Positions 50,263 to 61,185 are shown, numbered from the stretch's first letter. The stretch is 64,000 bases of DNA from Actibacterium atlanticum (GCF_000671395.1 NZ_AQQY01000008.1:1-64000); one strand, 5' to 3'. Numbers and translations are program-made. Notes: generated from the letters alone by a model not told the origin.

Positions 50263-53021
50263 TGGCCCAACCTTTCAAGCAGGTCCGGCACATGCACCTG
50301 ATCGGATTTATAGTTGCCGGTCAGCACGTGCATGATCAGGTTAATCCCAAACCGATAGGCAATCTCGCGCTGGCGTTCCCCGGCATAGCCACGCCCCACT
50401 GGCAGGCTGGGCAGGCCTTGTCGGTTGATCGCCCAGGCCCCGGCCCAGTCGTTGCCACCGATCACCACCGGGGTCACCCCGTCATTGAGATTGCGAAACG
50501 GGATGCCTTCGGCCTGTTCAGCGTCTGCGGGGGCGGCCTCGACCCAGATCGAGCCACCATCGTAGCGCCCGGGGAAGGCCTGCAGCAGATAGAAGGTGCG
50601 GGTCAACACGTGGTCTTCGGGCACGGGTTCCAGCGGGGGTACGTCCAGCGGGCGGGCCAGTTCCTGTAACCGACGCCCGGCCGGGGTGCCGCTGCCAAAC
50701 CGGGCGATGTCACCATCGCGCGTGTCAAACAGGATCAACCCGCCGCTGCGCATATAGCGGTTCAGCTTGGCATAGGCCTGAGCCGAGGGCAGGGGCGTTT
50801 CCGGTGTGATCGGCCAGTAAAGGAAAGGGTAAAACGACAGCTCATCGGTTTCGATATTCACTGAAATCGGCGCAGCCGGTTCTACCGTGGTGCGTTGATA
50901 GAGTTTATCTGACAGGCCCCAAAGCCCGGCCATGGCCAGCGCATCAACCTGTTCATTGCCGGTGATGACATGCGCCAGCACGACCTCGGTTGTGGCGGCA
51001 AGGGCTGCTAAGTCCTGCTCGGTTTCCTGCGCCAGTGCATCTTGCGGCATCAAGGGCAGCACGGCCAGCGCCAGCACGGCCACCGCGCCGCGCATCAGCT
51101 TGCCCGACAACCACAGCGTTGCCAGCACGTCCAGCGCCAGCAGGATCATCGCCAGACTAAGAACCCAGCCTTTCAAACGGACCTCGCGCGCGACCTGCAG
51201 GCCATCTATCGGCACGCGCGCCGGCCAGTTTGTGGCGCTTAGCTCGGTATTTGCGTTTGTGACGTTCAGGGCGATACGGCGATCTTCGCCGCGGTATAGG
51301 CCGGGCGGCACTTGCTGCGACAGCGGCGCATCTGCCAAATCCTCGCCCGCGATACCGGGGCGGTCCTGTGCCGTTTGCACCGTGCCAAAGGCATCAAGCA
51401 CTTGTTCCGGCACCCATGTCGTGCCCGCCAGATCCGAGGCGTCAGGCAGGTCTGGGCGGGTTGAGACCGCCAGACGTTCCAGCATCTGCACAAACAGCAC
51501 CGACAACGGCAGGTTCGACCATTCAGCATTGGCTGTGACATGGAACAGCACCACCTGACCTGCCCCCAGTTTCTTGCGCGTCACCAAAGGCGTGCCATCG
51601 GCCAGTGCGGCGACGGTGCGTTCGGCCAGATCAGGGCCGGGTTGGGCCAGAACCTGCGCATTGATTTCGACATCTTCGGGAATCGGCAGGCCGATAAAGG
51701 GGGATCCTTCGGGGAAAGGAGCCAGAACTTTGGGCGCGCCCCAGCTCATGGCGCCGCCAACCGACCGTCCCCCGGCGCGCAGGCGCACCGGCATCAGCGG
51801 GTGCTCGGCATTGCGGCTGACGCTGCTGGCGGCCATGCGCGGCCCGGCAAAGCGTAGCAAAAGACCACCGTCCATCACCCAGTCGATCAGCGCGTCTTCT
51901 TCCAACTCGCTGACTTGTGCGACATCCGCCATGATCAACACGTCCGGATTGGCCAGCATCAGGTCTTCAAGCGCACCGTCGATCAGGTCTGTGGTGGGCG
52001 ACAGGGCTTGCTCCAGATAGTGCAGCGGCGCCAGCACAGCAACGCTTTCCCCTTCGTCGCGCCCGGCGATCAGCGCCACTTCGCGGCGTTTCAGGCTGTC
52101 GTCGCTCAGGCTGACAGCGGCGGCAGAGCGGTATCCTTCAATCGTAAAGCGCGATATCCGGTTGCGCAGTTCCGGAGGCAGGGTCAGCTTGGCTTCGGCG
52201 GTTTTTCCGGTCAGCGAAAACGCGGCGCTGGTGCGTGCCAGAACCCGCTCTACGCCGTTCGGGTCAAGCCCATGCGCGGTGATCGACACGCTCTCGGCGG
52301 CGCCGGCACCCGCGCGCAGGGCCGTCAACAGAATGTCGCCGTCTTGCAGCACAACCGGGCGCAGGGCATAGGCGGGCGCGGGGCTTTCGAAGATGCGCAC
52401 ATCGCCGTGGCTTTCCAACGCGCCCAGCACCTGCATGCGTCCATCGCGGGCGATCCCGTCTGACATCCAATAGGTCTGAAACCGGCCCTCAAGCGCATCG
52501 GCCCATTCGGTCAGGCGGGCGGCTTCCGGGGCCCATGGATTGGGTAAAATGCCGGGCAGGCGGGATTTCCAACGTTCGGCGGCCTGAAACTGTGGCCCTT
52601 CGGGGGGCAGGTCGGTGGTCAGGGCTAATGCAACAGGGCGGCCATCGCGACTGGCTTCATCCAGCACGGCGTCAAGCCGCGTGGCGCGGCGGTTCCAATC
52701 GCGGGCGTCGGCCCATGTGCCATCGACCAGCACCAACAACGGGCCAGTGCCGGTGCTTTCGGACTGCGGGTTCAGGATCGGTCCGGCAAACCCAAGGATC
52801 ACCAAAACAGCCGCGGCCATGCGCAAAAGCAACAGCCACCACGGGGTCTTGTCGGTTTGGCTTTCGTCGTCGTTCAGCCCGATCAGCAGGGCGACGCCCG
52901 GAAACCGGCGCCGCAAAGGGGCGGGCGGGACGGCGCGCAACAGGAACCACAGCACGGGCAGGGCCAGAAGCGCCACCAACACGGCGGGCGCGGTAAAGGC
53001 GATGGGTCCCAGCGCCAACAT
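50259..53021 (-). CDS. BatA-type membrane protein with C-terminal DUF4159
   Basis: This 920-aa protein begins with a BatA-like segment (FTAPAVLVALLALPVLWFLL, then WWLLLLRMAAAVLVILGFA) and a VWA-like domain without a clear DxSxS. The middle part has another helix (WVLSLAMILLALDVLATLWL). The C-terminal third, from about residue 690, matches DUF4159 (FYPFLYWPI, then MRSGGLILFDTRDGD). The ATG at 53021 overlaps the DUF58 stop (ATGA). The function is unknown, though the MoxR gene suggests a chaperone-type role. Confidence 0.83.
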   Translation of the reverse strand: MLALGPIAFTAPAVLVALLALPVLWFLLRAVPPAPLRRRFPGVALLIGLNDDESQTDKTPWWLLLLRMAAAVLVILGFAGPILNPQSESTGTGPLLVLVDGTWADARDWNRRATRLDAVLDEASRDGRPVALALTTDLPPEGPQFQAAERWKSRLPGILPNPWAPEAARLTEWADALEGRFQTYWMSDGIARDGRMQVLGALESHGDVRIFESPAPAYALRPVVLQDGDILLTALRAGAGAAESVSITAHGLDPNGVERVLARTSAAFSLTGKTAEAKLTLPPELRNRISRFTIEGYRSAAAVSLSDDSLKRREVALIAGRDEGESVAVLAPLHYLEQALSPTTDLIDGALEDLMLANPDVLIMADVAQVSELEEDALIDWVMDGGLLLRFAGPRMAASSVSRNAEHPLMPVRLRAGGRSVGGAMSWGAPKVLAPFPEGSPFIGLPIPEDVEINAQVLAQPGPDLAERTVAALADGTPLVTRKKLGAGQVVLFHVTANAEWSNLPLSVLFVQMLERLAVSTRPDLPDASDLAGTTWVPEQVLDAFGTVQTAQDRPGIAGEDLADAPLSQQVPPGLYRGEDRRIALNVTNANTELSATNWPARVPIDGLQVAREVRLKGWVLSLAMILLALDVLATLWLSGKLMRGAVAVLALAVLPLMPQDALAQETEQDLAALAATTEVVLAHVITGNEQVDALAMAGLWGLSDKLYQRTTVEPAAPISVNIETDELSFYPFLYWPITPETPLPSAQAYAKLNRYMRSGGLILFDTRDGDIARFGSGTPAGRRLQELARPLDVPPLEPVPEDHVLTRTFYLLQAFPGRYDGGSIWVEAAPADAEQAEGIPFRNLNDGVTPVVIGGNDWAGAWAINRQGLPSLPVGRGYAGERQREIAYRFGINLIMHVLTGNYKSDQVHVPDLLERLGQ

Positions 53022-53892
53022 CAGCGCCCGCGCTCCAGCGCGCCATACATCCACAGCAACGCGGCTTGCGCGCTTTCGCCTGTGTGGTGGCATTGAAAAT
53101 GCCAGCCGCTGATCTGGGCCAGTTCAGCCAGCCGCGATTTACGGTCGGCGAGGCGCTGCAAATACCGATCCCGCAGATCGCCCGCTTTCAGGGTTTCATG
53201 GCGCAGGCTGCCGCCCATGCTTTCAAAGATGGTGCGCCCGTCAAAAGGAAAGGCTTCTTCGCTGGGGTCCAGAACCTGCAACAGCACGCCTTTCACACCG
53301 CGATCAGCGGCCTTGGCCATGGCGGCTTCGACGGGCGCCAGATCGCCCATGAAATCAGAGATAAACGCCGTTCTTGAATGCGGCAGCATGCCACGCGCTT
53401 CAGGCGAGCCAAAGTCAGCGCTATGGTCAGCATTGGAGAAAGCCTCGGCCAGTCGCAGCAATTGCAACGCGCCGCGTCGCGGCGGCAGAGAGAAGCCAGA
53501 AAGCCCCACGCGTTCGCCGCCGCGCACCAGCAGGACCGCCAGCGCCAGCGCCAGAACCTGCGCGCGTTCGGCTTTGCTGCCGTGGCTACCATCGCCTTCG
53601 AACTGCATGCTTTGGGCGTCATCGACCCACAGGGTCACGGATTGCGCCGCCTGCCATTCTTTCTCGCGCACGAAATGCTGATCTGACCGGGCTGATCTGC
53701 GCCAGTCAATCCGATGCGCCGGGTCGCCGGGCTGTGCGTGGCGGTATTGCCAGAACTCTTCGCCCTGACCGGACCTGCGTCGCCCATGTTCACCCATCAG
53801 GATGGTCATCGCCAGATGCTCGGCCTCGGCCAAGAGCGGCGGCAACTGTGCCGCCAGCGCCTCGGACCGGGCGCGGAGGGTGGCGGCTGTGC

Positions 53893-53896
<4 letters not shown>
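53021..53896 (-). CDS. DUF58-family protein
   Basis: This 291-aa protein matches DUF58, a VWA-like family always found beside MoxR ATPases. It contains GRRRSGQGEEFWQYRHAQPG and DPAHRIDWRRSARSDQHFVR, which is the family signature. The C-terminal half has a degenerate VWA fold (VTLWVDDAQSMQFEG). It overlaps both moxR and the next gene, so the four are coupled. The role is unknown; it is likely the substrate or partner of MoxR. Confidence 0.9.
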
Positions 53897-54900
<1,004 letters not shown>

Positions 54901-54980
54901 TGGAACTCTCCCGTTGCCTATGGTCCCATTAAAGGCAACTATCGCGCTGCACACAAATGACAAAATGGTCGATAGGACAA

Positions 54981-55556
54981 ATGATTGTGAAACCGGGTGT
55001 GGATAACATCATTTCTGCAGCGAAAAAGGCAGGCAAAAAGGGGCCGCCGCCGGTGCATCTGTGGAATCCGCCGTTTTGTGGCGATCTTGATATGCGTATC
55101 GCGCGGGACGGGACGTGGTTTTATCTGGGCACCCCGATTGGCCGGTTTGAGCTGGTCAAACTGTTTTCTTCGATCCTTCGCAAGGATGGGGATGACTACT
55201 TCCTTGTCACGCCGGTTGAAAAGGTCGGGATCACCGTCGAAGATGCCCCCTTTGTCGCTGTTGATTTCGAAGCCCAAGGCGAAGGCCGCGATCAGCTGTT
55301 GTGTTTCACCACCCATGTCGGGGATGAGGCCGTCGCAGGCCCGGAAAACCCGATCCGTGTGGTGCGCGACGAAACCGGTGAACCGTCGCCTTACATCCTG
55401 ATCCGCGCCAATCTGGAGGCCTTGCTGGATCGCAAGAGCTTCTATCGATTGATAGAGCTGGGCTGCCACGAACAGCACGACGGCGACAGCTGGTTTGGGG
55501 TCTGGTCCGGCGGGGTTTTCTTTCCAATCATCCTGTCGGCTGAACTGGAAACCTGA
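54981..55556 (+). CDS. DUF1285-family protein
   Basis: This 191-aa protein matches DUF1285, a small conserved family of unknown function. Its hallmark is PPVHLWNPPFCGDLDMRIAR, followed by GTWFYLGTPIGRFELVKLF. No signal peptide or membrane segment is seen. The ATG at 54981 has AGGACA in front and matches the length of relatives; an ATG at 54957 adds eight residues. The next gene starts on its stop (TGATG), so the two are coupled. Confidence 0.88.
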   Translation: MIVKPGVDNIISAAKKAGKKGPPPVHLWNPPFCGDLDMRIARDGTWFYLGTPIGRFELVKLFSSILRKDGDDYFLVTPVEKVGITVEDAPFVAVDFEAQGEGRDQLLCFTTHVGDEAVAGPENPIRVVRDETGEPSPYILIRANLEALLDRKSFYRLIELGCHEQHDGDSWFGVWSGGVFFPIILSAELET

Positions 55557-56308
55557 TGCCCCGTTTCGCTGCCAACCTGTCATTTTTGTTCACGGAAAGG
55601 CCCTTTCCTGAGCGATTTTCGGCGGCGGCAAAGGCGGGGTTTGAGGCGGTGGAATTCCTGTTTCCATATGCCTATCCCGCGTCTGATGTGCGCGACTGGC
55701 TGGAGGAGGCCGGGCTGAAACTGGCGCTGTTCAACACCCCGGTGCACGACTGGGAGGACGGCGGGCGCGGGGTCGCGGCCCTTGCCGGAGAAGAGGCCCG
55801 ATTTCGCGCCGAGTTCGATCTGGCGCTAAGCTATGCCGATGTTCTTGCACCCCATCATATTCACGTTATGGCCGGTCTGGCGCAGGGTGAGGATGCCGCC
55901 GAAGTCTATGAGCGCAACCTAACCTGGGCCGCGCAGCACGCTCCGGCCCAGAGCCTGACGATAGAACCGATCAACGCCGATGATATGCCCGGGTATTTTC
56001 TGGCTGACTTTGATCAGGCCGTGCAGGTGATCGACCGGGTTTCAACCGCCAACCTGGGGCTGCAATTTGATGCCTATCACGCGCATCGCATCACCGGCGA
56101 GGTTATGGGCAGCTGGGCCAGATGCGCGCGGCATGCCCGACACGTGCAGGTCGCCGGGGTGCCCGGGCGGCATGAACCCATGGGCGGTCAGATCGACTAT
56201 CCGGCGTTCTTCAGGCAACTGGATGCGGGTGGTTATACCGGCTTTGTTGGCGCTGAATATCACCCGGCGGCGGGCACAACAGCAGGGCTGGGTTGGCGCG
56301 ATTTTTAG
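55556..56308 (+). CDS. hyi: Hydroxypyruvate isomerase-like TIM-barrel protein
   Basis: This 250-aa protein has the AP-endonuclease-2/xylose isomerase-like barrel of hydroxypyruvate isomerases, which interconvert hydroxypyruvate and tartronate semialdehyde. Segments seen are FAANLSFLFTE at the N-terminus, EAVEFLFPYAY, IEPINADDMPGYFL (metal-binding Glu), LQFDAYHAH and VGAEYHPAAGT. The coupled DUF1285 gene does not explain its role. A related sugar isomerase is the alternative. No adjacent glyoxylate gene is present. Confidence 0.85.
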   Translation: MPRFAANLSFLFTERPFPERFSAAAKAGFEAVEFLFPYAYPASDVRDWLEEAGLKLALFNTPVHDWEDGGRGVAALAGEEARFRAEFDLALSYADVLAPHHIHVMAGLAQGEDAAEVYERNLTWAAQHAPAQSLTIEPINADDMPGYFLADFDQAVQVIDRVSTANLGLQFDAYHAHRITGEVMGSWARCARHARHVQVAGVPGRHEPMGGQIDYPAFFRQLDAGGYTGFVGAEYHPAAGTTAGLGWRDF

Positions 56309-56320
56309 GGCCAAACCGGT

Positions 56321-56362
56321 GATGCACAACCCATGCACAAGCGATGCACATCCCATGCATAG
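56321..56362. repeat. Two imperfect copies of a 20-base repeat before polA
   Basis: GATGCACAACCCATGCACAA (56321-56340) recurs as GATGCACATCCCATGCATAG (56343-56362), a period of 22 bases with 3 mismatches. Each unit contains TGCA twice. It lies in the gap between the converging hyi and polA genes. It is too short and too few to be a CRISPR array. Confidence 0.55.
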
Positions 56363-56371
56363 GTTTTGCGG

Positions 56372-59158
56372 TTAATGCGCCTGCGCCCAATTGGCCCCGG
56401 TGCCCGCATCGACGACCAAAGGCACATCCAGATGTACGGCCGGATCGGCGGCGTTTTCCATGATGTCGCGCACCACGTCGATGGTCTGATCGACGGCGTC
56501 GTCGGCGACCTCGAAGATCAGTTCATCGTGGACCTGTAGCAGCATCTTGGCGGGCAGATCCTTGATCGCATCCGGCATGCGGATCATCGCGCGGCGGATG
56601 ATGTCGGCGGCGGTGCCCTGAATGGGCGCGTTGATCGCGGCGCGTTTGGCGAACCCGGCTTGCGGACCCTTGGCGCCAATCTCGGGCGTGTGGATTTTAC
56701 GACCAAACAGGGTCTGGACGTATTTGTGGTCTTTGGCGAAGGCCACGGTGTCGTCCATGTATTCCTTGATGCCTGGGAAGCGTTCGAAATAGCGGTTGAT
56801 GAAGCCTTGTGCTTCACCGCGCGGGATCCGCAGGTTGCGGGCAAGGCCAAAGCCGCTGATGCCGTAAATCACCCCGAAATTGATCGCTTTGGCTTGGCGG
56901 CGGATGTCGGGCGTCATCTCGTCCAGTGGCACGTCAAACATCTCGGACGCGGTCATGGCATGGATGTCATGGCCATCGCGGAAGGCCTGTTTCAGGCTGT
57001 CGATGCGCGCGACATGGGCCAGAATGCGCAGTTCAATCTGGCTGTAGTCGAGGCTGATCAGCGTGTTGCCCGGCGCAGCGACAAAGGCCTCGCGGATGCG
57101 GCGGCCATCCTCGGTGCGCACAGGGATGTTTTGCAGGTTCGGATCGGTTGAGGCGAGGCGCCCGGTGTTGGCCCCGGTTTGCAGGTAGGAGGTGTGCACC
57201 CGCCCGGTTTCGGCGTTGATATGGGTCTGCAGCGCGTCGGTATAGGTCGATTTCAGCTTGGAAAGCTGGCGCCAATCAAGGATGCGGGCGGGCATGTCAT
57301 GTTCCGTAGCAAGGTCTTCCAGCACATCTGCCGGGGTCGAGTATTTGCCGGTTTTGCCCTTTTTGCCGCCGGGCAGTTCCATCTTTTCAAACAGGATCTG
57401 GCCGACCTGCGCGGGAGAGCCGACATTAAAGGTTTCCCCCGCCAGTTCGTGGATTTCAGCCTCCAGCGCGGCCATCTTTTGCGCAAAAGCATTGGACATG
57501 CGCGACAGGGTATCGCGATCAACTTGAACGCCGTTCATTTCCATCTGGGCCAATACGGGCACCAAGGGGCGTTCCAGCGTTTCATAGACGGTGGTCACCT
57601 GATTGGCGTGCAGCTGTGGCTTGAACATCTGCCACAGGCGCAGGGTGATATCGGCGTCTTCGGCGGCGTATTTGGTGGCCTCGTCAATCGCGACGCGATC
57701 AAAGGTGATGGCGGATTTTCCGGTGCCTAAAAGCGATTTGATCGGGATCGGGCTGTGATCCAGATAACGTTCGGACAGCACATCCATGCCGTGATTGTGC
57801 CGCCCGGCGTTGAGCGCATAGGACATCAGTAAGGTGTCATCAATCGGCGCGACGTTGACGCCGTAGCGGGTAAAGATCTTGCAGTCATACTTGGCGTTCT
57901 GGAACACTTTGATAACGGCAGGGTCTTCAAGCAGGGGCTTGAGCATCTCTAGCGCCTGAACTTCGTTCATCTGACCGTCGGAAAGTTGATCCGTGCCGAA
58001 CAGATCGTCCGAGCCATCCTTGTGGGTCAGCGGAATATAGCAGGCCTCTCCGACCTCAACCGCCAGCGAAATTCCGACCAGATCGACCACCATTTCATCA
58101 AGCCCGGTGGTTTCGGTATCCACCGCAACCCAGCCGCGCTTGTAGGCAAGGTCGATCCAACGTTGCAGGGCCTCGGCATCGCGGACGCATTCGTATTTAT
58201 CGGGGTCGATGGCGGGCTGTTCGGGGGCAGCCACTTCAGCGGCTTTAGGCTCGGCTATGATAGGCGCGTCGACGCCGATCTTATCGGCGACACGTTTGGT
58301 GAGCGTGCGAAACTCCATTTCCGCAAGGAAGGGCAGCAGCACTTCGGGGTCGGGGTCCTGCACTTCTAGCGTTTCCATGCTGAAATCAATCGGGGTGTTG
58401 ACGTCCAGCGTCACTAGTTGTTTCGACAGCTCAATCTGTTCGCGCTTTTCCAGAAGGGTCTGGCGGCGCTTGGGTTGTTTGATCTCTTCGGCGCGGTCCA
58501 GCAGGGTTTCCAGATCGCCGTATTCGTTGATCAGCAGCGCGGCGGTTTTGATGCCGATCCCGGGCGCGCCGGGGACGTTGTCGACGCTGTCGCCGGCCAG
58601 CGCCTGAACGTCGATCACGCGATCAGGGCCAACGCCGAATTTCTCTTCGACCTGTTCCACGCCGATGCGCTTGTTCTTCATGGCATCAAACATTTCAACG
58701 CCGCCGCCGACCAGCTGCATCAGGTCTTTGTCCGACGAGATGATGGTGACGCGCCCACCGGCCTCGCGCGCCTGAACGGACAGGGCGGCGATGATATCAT
58801 CGGCCTCATACCCCTCTTTCTCGATGCAGGCGATGTTGAAGGCTTTGGTGGCGACGCGGGTCAGGGGGAATTGCGGCACCAGTTCTTCGGGCGCGGGGGG
58901 GCGGTTGGCCTTGTAAAGGTCATAAAGATCATTGCGGAAGCTTTTGCCGGAATGGTCAAAGATCACCGCGACATGGGTGGGGGCGTTGGGGCCGGTGTTG
59001 TCCTCGACCATTTTGAACAGCATGTTGCAAAAGCCCGCGACCGCGCCGATGGGCAACCCGTCGGACTTGCGCGTCAGGGGCGGTAGCGCGTGGAAAGCAC
59101 GAAAGATAAAGGCCGATCCGTCGATCAGATGCAGATGGCAGCCGGTGCCGAAACTCAT
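56372..59158 (-). CDS. polA: DNA polymerase I
   Basis: PolA (928 aa) is complete, with three domains. The 5'-3' exonuclease runs over residues 1-300 (LIDGSAFIFRAFHALPPL, then SSDKDLMQLV). The 3'-5' exonuclease keeps its DxE motif (VAVDTETTGLDE, near 350), so it proofreads. The polymerase follows (DPNLQNIPVRTEDGRRIREA, LDYSQIELRILAH, RRQAKAINFGVIYGISGFGL, LLQVHDELIFEV). It replaces RNA primers and fills repair gaps. It starts MSFGTGCHLHLIDG and stands alone. Confidence 0.98.
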   Translation of the reverse strand: MSFGTGCHLHLIDGSAFIFRAFHALPPLTRKSDGLPIGAVAGFCNMLFKMVEDNTGPNAPTHVAVIFDHSGKSFRNDLYDLYKANRPPAPEELVPQFPLTRVATKAFNIACIEKEGYEADDIIAALSVQAREAGGRVTIISSDKDLMQLVGGGVEMFDAMKNKRIGVEQVEEKFGVGPDRVIDVQALAGDSVDNVPGAPGIGIKTAALLINEYGDLETLLDRAEEIKQPKRRQTLLEKREQIELSKQLVTLDVNTPIDFSMETLEVQDPDPEVLLPFLAEMEFRTLTKRVADKIGVDAPIIAEPKAAEVAAPEQPAIDPDKYECVRDAEALQRWIDLAYKRGWVAVDTETTGLDEMVVDLVGISLAVEVGEACYIPLTHKDGSDDLFGTDQLSDGQMNEVQALEMLKPLLEDPAVIKVFQNAKYDCKIFTRYGVNVAPIDDTLLMSYALNAGRHNHGMDVLSERYLDHSPIPIKSLLGTGKSAITFDRVAIDEATKYAAEDADITLRLWQMFKPQLHANQVTTVYETLERPLVPVLAQMEMNGVQVDRDTLSRMSNAFAQKMAALEAEIHELAGETFNVGSPAQVGQILFEKMELPGGKKGKTGKYSTPADVLEDLATEHDMPARILDWRQLSKLKSTYTDALQTHINAETGRVHTSYLQTGANTGRLASTDPNLQNIPVRTEDGRRIREAFVAAPGNTLISLDYSQIELRILAHVARIDSLKQAFRDGHDIHAMTASEMFDVPLDEMTPDIRRQAKAINFGVIYGISGFGLARNLRIPRGEAQGFINRYFERFPGIKEYMDDTVAFAKDHKYVQTLFGRKIHTPEIGAKGPQAGFAKRAAINAPIQGTAADIIRRAMIRMPDAIKDLPAKMLLQVHDELIFEVADDAVDQTIDVVRDIMENAADPAVHLDVPLVVDAGTGANWAQAH

Positions 59159-59224
59159 GATGTGCTCCCCCGTGTTCGCGTGCCGTTCCTGCTTAGCGTG
59201 CTGCCCGTGATTTGGCGAGGGGGC

Positions 59225-59893
59225 TCAGACCCCGGTGGCGGATTGCATGAAGATCGCGATGAAAAACAGGGTGGAGGCGGCAAAGACAAACCCATGCCAG
59301 ATGGTGTTGTGGAAGCGCAGCTTGTGGAGCGCCAGAAATAGCGTGCCGACGGTGTAGAGCAGCCCGCCGGTGATCATCAGGATGACCACGGCAAGGGGCA
59401 GCTGTGCGATGATGGACCATCCCCCCGCGACCACGGCCCAGCCCAAGGCCAGACAGATGCCGATGGACAGGCCGACCGAGCGGCGCGGGATAAAGAAGTT
59501 GGCGATTGCAGCCAGTATGGCAAAGACCCAGATCACCGTCAGCAAGAGGCCCCCGGCCCCGGTCAGAAGGGTAAAGGGCGTATAGGTGCCCGCGATTTTC
59601 AGATAGATCGCCGAACGGTCAAACCGCAGCAACCAGCTGCGCCAGTGTGGCATAGGTAGATGGTTGTAAAGCAGCGAGGCCGAGATCATCGCGATCAGCG
59701 TTGCGCCGTAGATGGCCACGCCTGTAATGGGGGCGGCTTGCCCATACCAGATGGCCGTCAGGGTGATCAGCACCGGCACGGCGCCAAGCGCCACCACCAG
59801 CGCCGTGACATGCAGGGCTGCGTCGCTGATCAGCTCGGCTTTGGAGTAGGGGCGGCTGGGCCCGCTTGCCGACATATGTGCATCCGAAACCAT
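59225..59893 (-). CDS. Hemolysin III family (PAQR) membrane protein
   Basis: This 222-aa protein has seven membrane helices and matches the hemolysin III/YqfA family, related to PAQR receptors. SLLYNHLPMPHWRSWLLRFD carries the conserved histidine-serine region, followed by SAIYLKIAGTYTPFTLL; FHNTIWHGFVFAAS holds the last conserved histidine. The family may be a membrane-lipid or zinc-linked hydrolase; the function is not known. ATG codons at 59893 and 59875 are both possible starts. It reads toward polA on the same strand. Confidence 0.88.
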   Translation of the reverse strand: MVSDAHMSASGPSRPYSKAELISDAALHVTALVVALGAVPVLITLTAIWYGQAAPITGVAIYGATLIAMISASLLYNHLPMPHWRSWLLRFDRSAIYLKIAGTYTPFTLLTGAGGLLLTVIWVFAILAAIANFFIPRRSVGLSIGICLALGWAVVAGGWSIIAQLPLAVVILMITGGLLYTVGTLFLALHKLRFHNTIWHGFVFAASTLFFIAIFMQSATGV

Positions 59894-59964
59894 GCTGTCA
59901 GCTTAGCATCTGGTTCACGCGATGTCGGTCACAAGCCTGTGCAGGGGCGTAAACTGACGCAAGG

Positions 59965-60144
59965 TCAGCTGTTCTTTGCGAAACTTTCGTGCACAAATTT
60001 TTTGTCACAATAGCCGCATTCGACCTCGCCGGTGTCATGGGGCACGGTCAGATAGACGCGGGGATGGCCCAGAGCGCCCTCACCACCGTCGCAGCAGACG
60101 CGCCAGGTGGATACAACCTCAATTTCGGGGGCTTCAATGGTCAT
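59965..60144 (-). CDS. Small zinc-finger protein (zf-CHCC, NDUFS6-like)
   Basis: This 59-aa protein was found by reading the gap on the minus strand. It begins [11 protein letters not shown] and contains [19 protein letters not shown] and [14 protein letters not shown]. The conserved GHPRVYL and the CxxC spaced after it match the zf-CHCC domain of complex I subunit NDUFS6. In Rhodobacteraceae it is a common small, separate gene. C43, C46 and H27 are likely zinc ligands, with one of C17/C18 possibly completing the site. It is the smallest gene in the window. Confidence 0.85.
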   Translation of the reverse strand: MTIEAPEIEVVSTWRVCCDGGEGALGHPRVYLTVPHDTGEVECGYCDKKFVHESFAKNS

Positions 60145-60244
60145 TGTTGTGGCTCCGTTGCTTGCCGCGCCGATGCGCAGCCATTAAGTCAGCAGGCATG
60201 ATAGCGATTGCCCGCGTCCGGGCAAGACCAGAGGATCGCGGCAT

Positions 60245-61177
60245 ATGACCCAGAACGCCATCGAAATCGAAGCCCTGCGCAAGACCTATAATTCGCCCGG
60301 TCAGCCACCGAAAGAGGCGTTGAAGGGGATTGATCTGAATATCCCGAAAGGGTCGGTTTTTGGCTTGTTGGGGCCCAATGGGGCTGGCAAGTCCACCTTG
60401 ATCAATATTCTGGCCGGATTGGTGGTGAAAACCTCGGGGCGGGTGAAAATCTGGGGCTTTGATCAGGATGTGAACCCGCGCCAGTCACGCGCGGCCATCG
60501 GGGTGATGCCCCAGGAACTGAACTTGGATGCGTTCTTTACCCCGCGCGGCACGCTGGAAGTGCAGGCAGGGCTGTACGGGGTGCCCAAAGCGCAGCGCCG
60601 CACGCAAGAGATTTTGCACACCATCGGGCTTGAGGACAAAGCCGAGGCCTATGCCCGCACCTTGTCAGGCGGGATGCAGCGGCGGCTGTTGCTGGGCAAG
60701 GCCCTGGTGCATAGCCCGCAGATTCTGGTGTTGGATGAACCCACCGCCGGTGTGGATGTCGGGTTGCGTCAGATGTTGTGGACCAACGTGCGCAAGCTGA
60801 ACGAGCAGGGCATGACCATCATCCTGACGACCCACTATCTGGAAGAGGCCGAGGCGATGTGCGACGAGATCGCCATCATCAACCACGGCGAGGTCATCGT
60901 GCGCGACACCACCGAAAGCCTGCTGGCACAGATGGATGCCAAGACGCTGGTCGTCACCCCCGAAGGGGATACCCCCGCGACTCTGGAGCTGCCGCCCGAG
61001 GTGCAGCTGGAACGCGCGCCCGGCGGCGTGCTGCGCCTGACCTATCAACGCGGCGAGATCGCCACCGGGGCGGTGCTGGATCTGGTACGTAACGCGGGCA
61101 TCACCCTGCGCGATGTCGCCACGGAAGAGGCGCGGCTGGAGGATGTTTTCGTGGAACTGACCAAATCGCGCAGCTGA
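60245..61177 (+). CDS. ABC-2-type transporter ATP-binding protein
   Basis: This 310-aa ATPase has Walker A GPNGAGKST, signature LSGGMQRRLLLGKA, Walker B ILVLDEPTAGVD and an H-loop in TTHYLEEAEAMCDEI. This pattern is typical of drug- and polysaccharide-type ABC-2 exporters (CcmA/YadG-like). It starts at an ATG at 60245. No permease gene follows; the next gene is on the other strand. Its partner must lie elsewhere in the genome. Confidence 0.92.
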   Translation: MTQNAIEIEALRKTYNSPGQPPKEALKGIDLNIPKGSVFGLLGPNGAGKSTLINILAGLVVKTSGRVKIWGFDQDVNPRQSRAAIGVMPQELNLDAFFTPRGTLEVQAGLYGVPKAQRRTQEILHTIGLEDKAEAYARTLSGGMQRRLLLGKALVHSPQILVLDEPTAGVDVGLRQMLWTNVRKLNEQGMTIILTTHYLEEAEAMCDEIAIINHGEVIVRDTTESLLAQMDAKTLVVTPEGDTPATLELPPEVQLERAPGGVLRLTYQRGEIATGAVLDLVRNAGITLRDVATEEARLEDVFVELTKSRS

Positions 61178-61185
61178 TCGGGCCC

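Noticed and set aside
56321-56362. Possible CRISPR array
   Set aside because: Only two imperfect units with a 2-base spacer; no cas genes.
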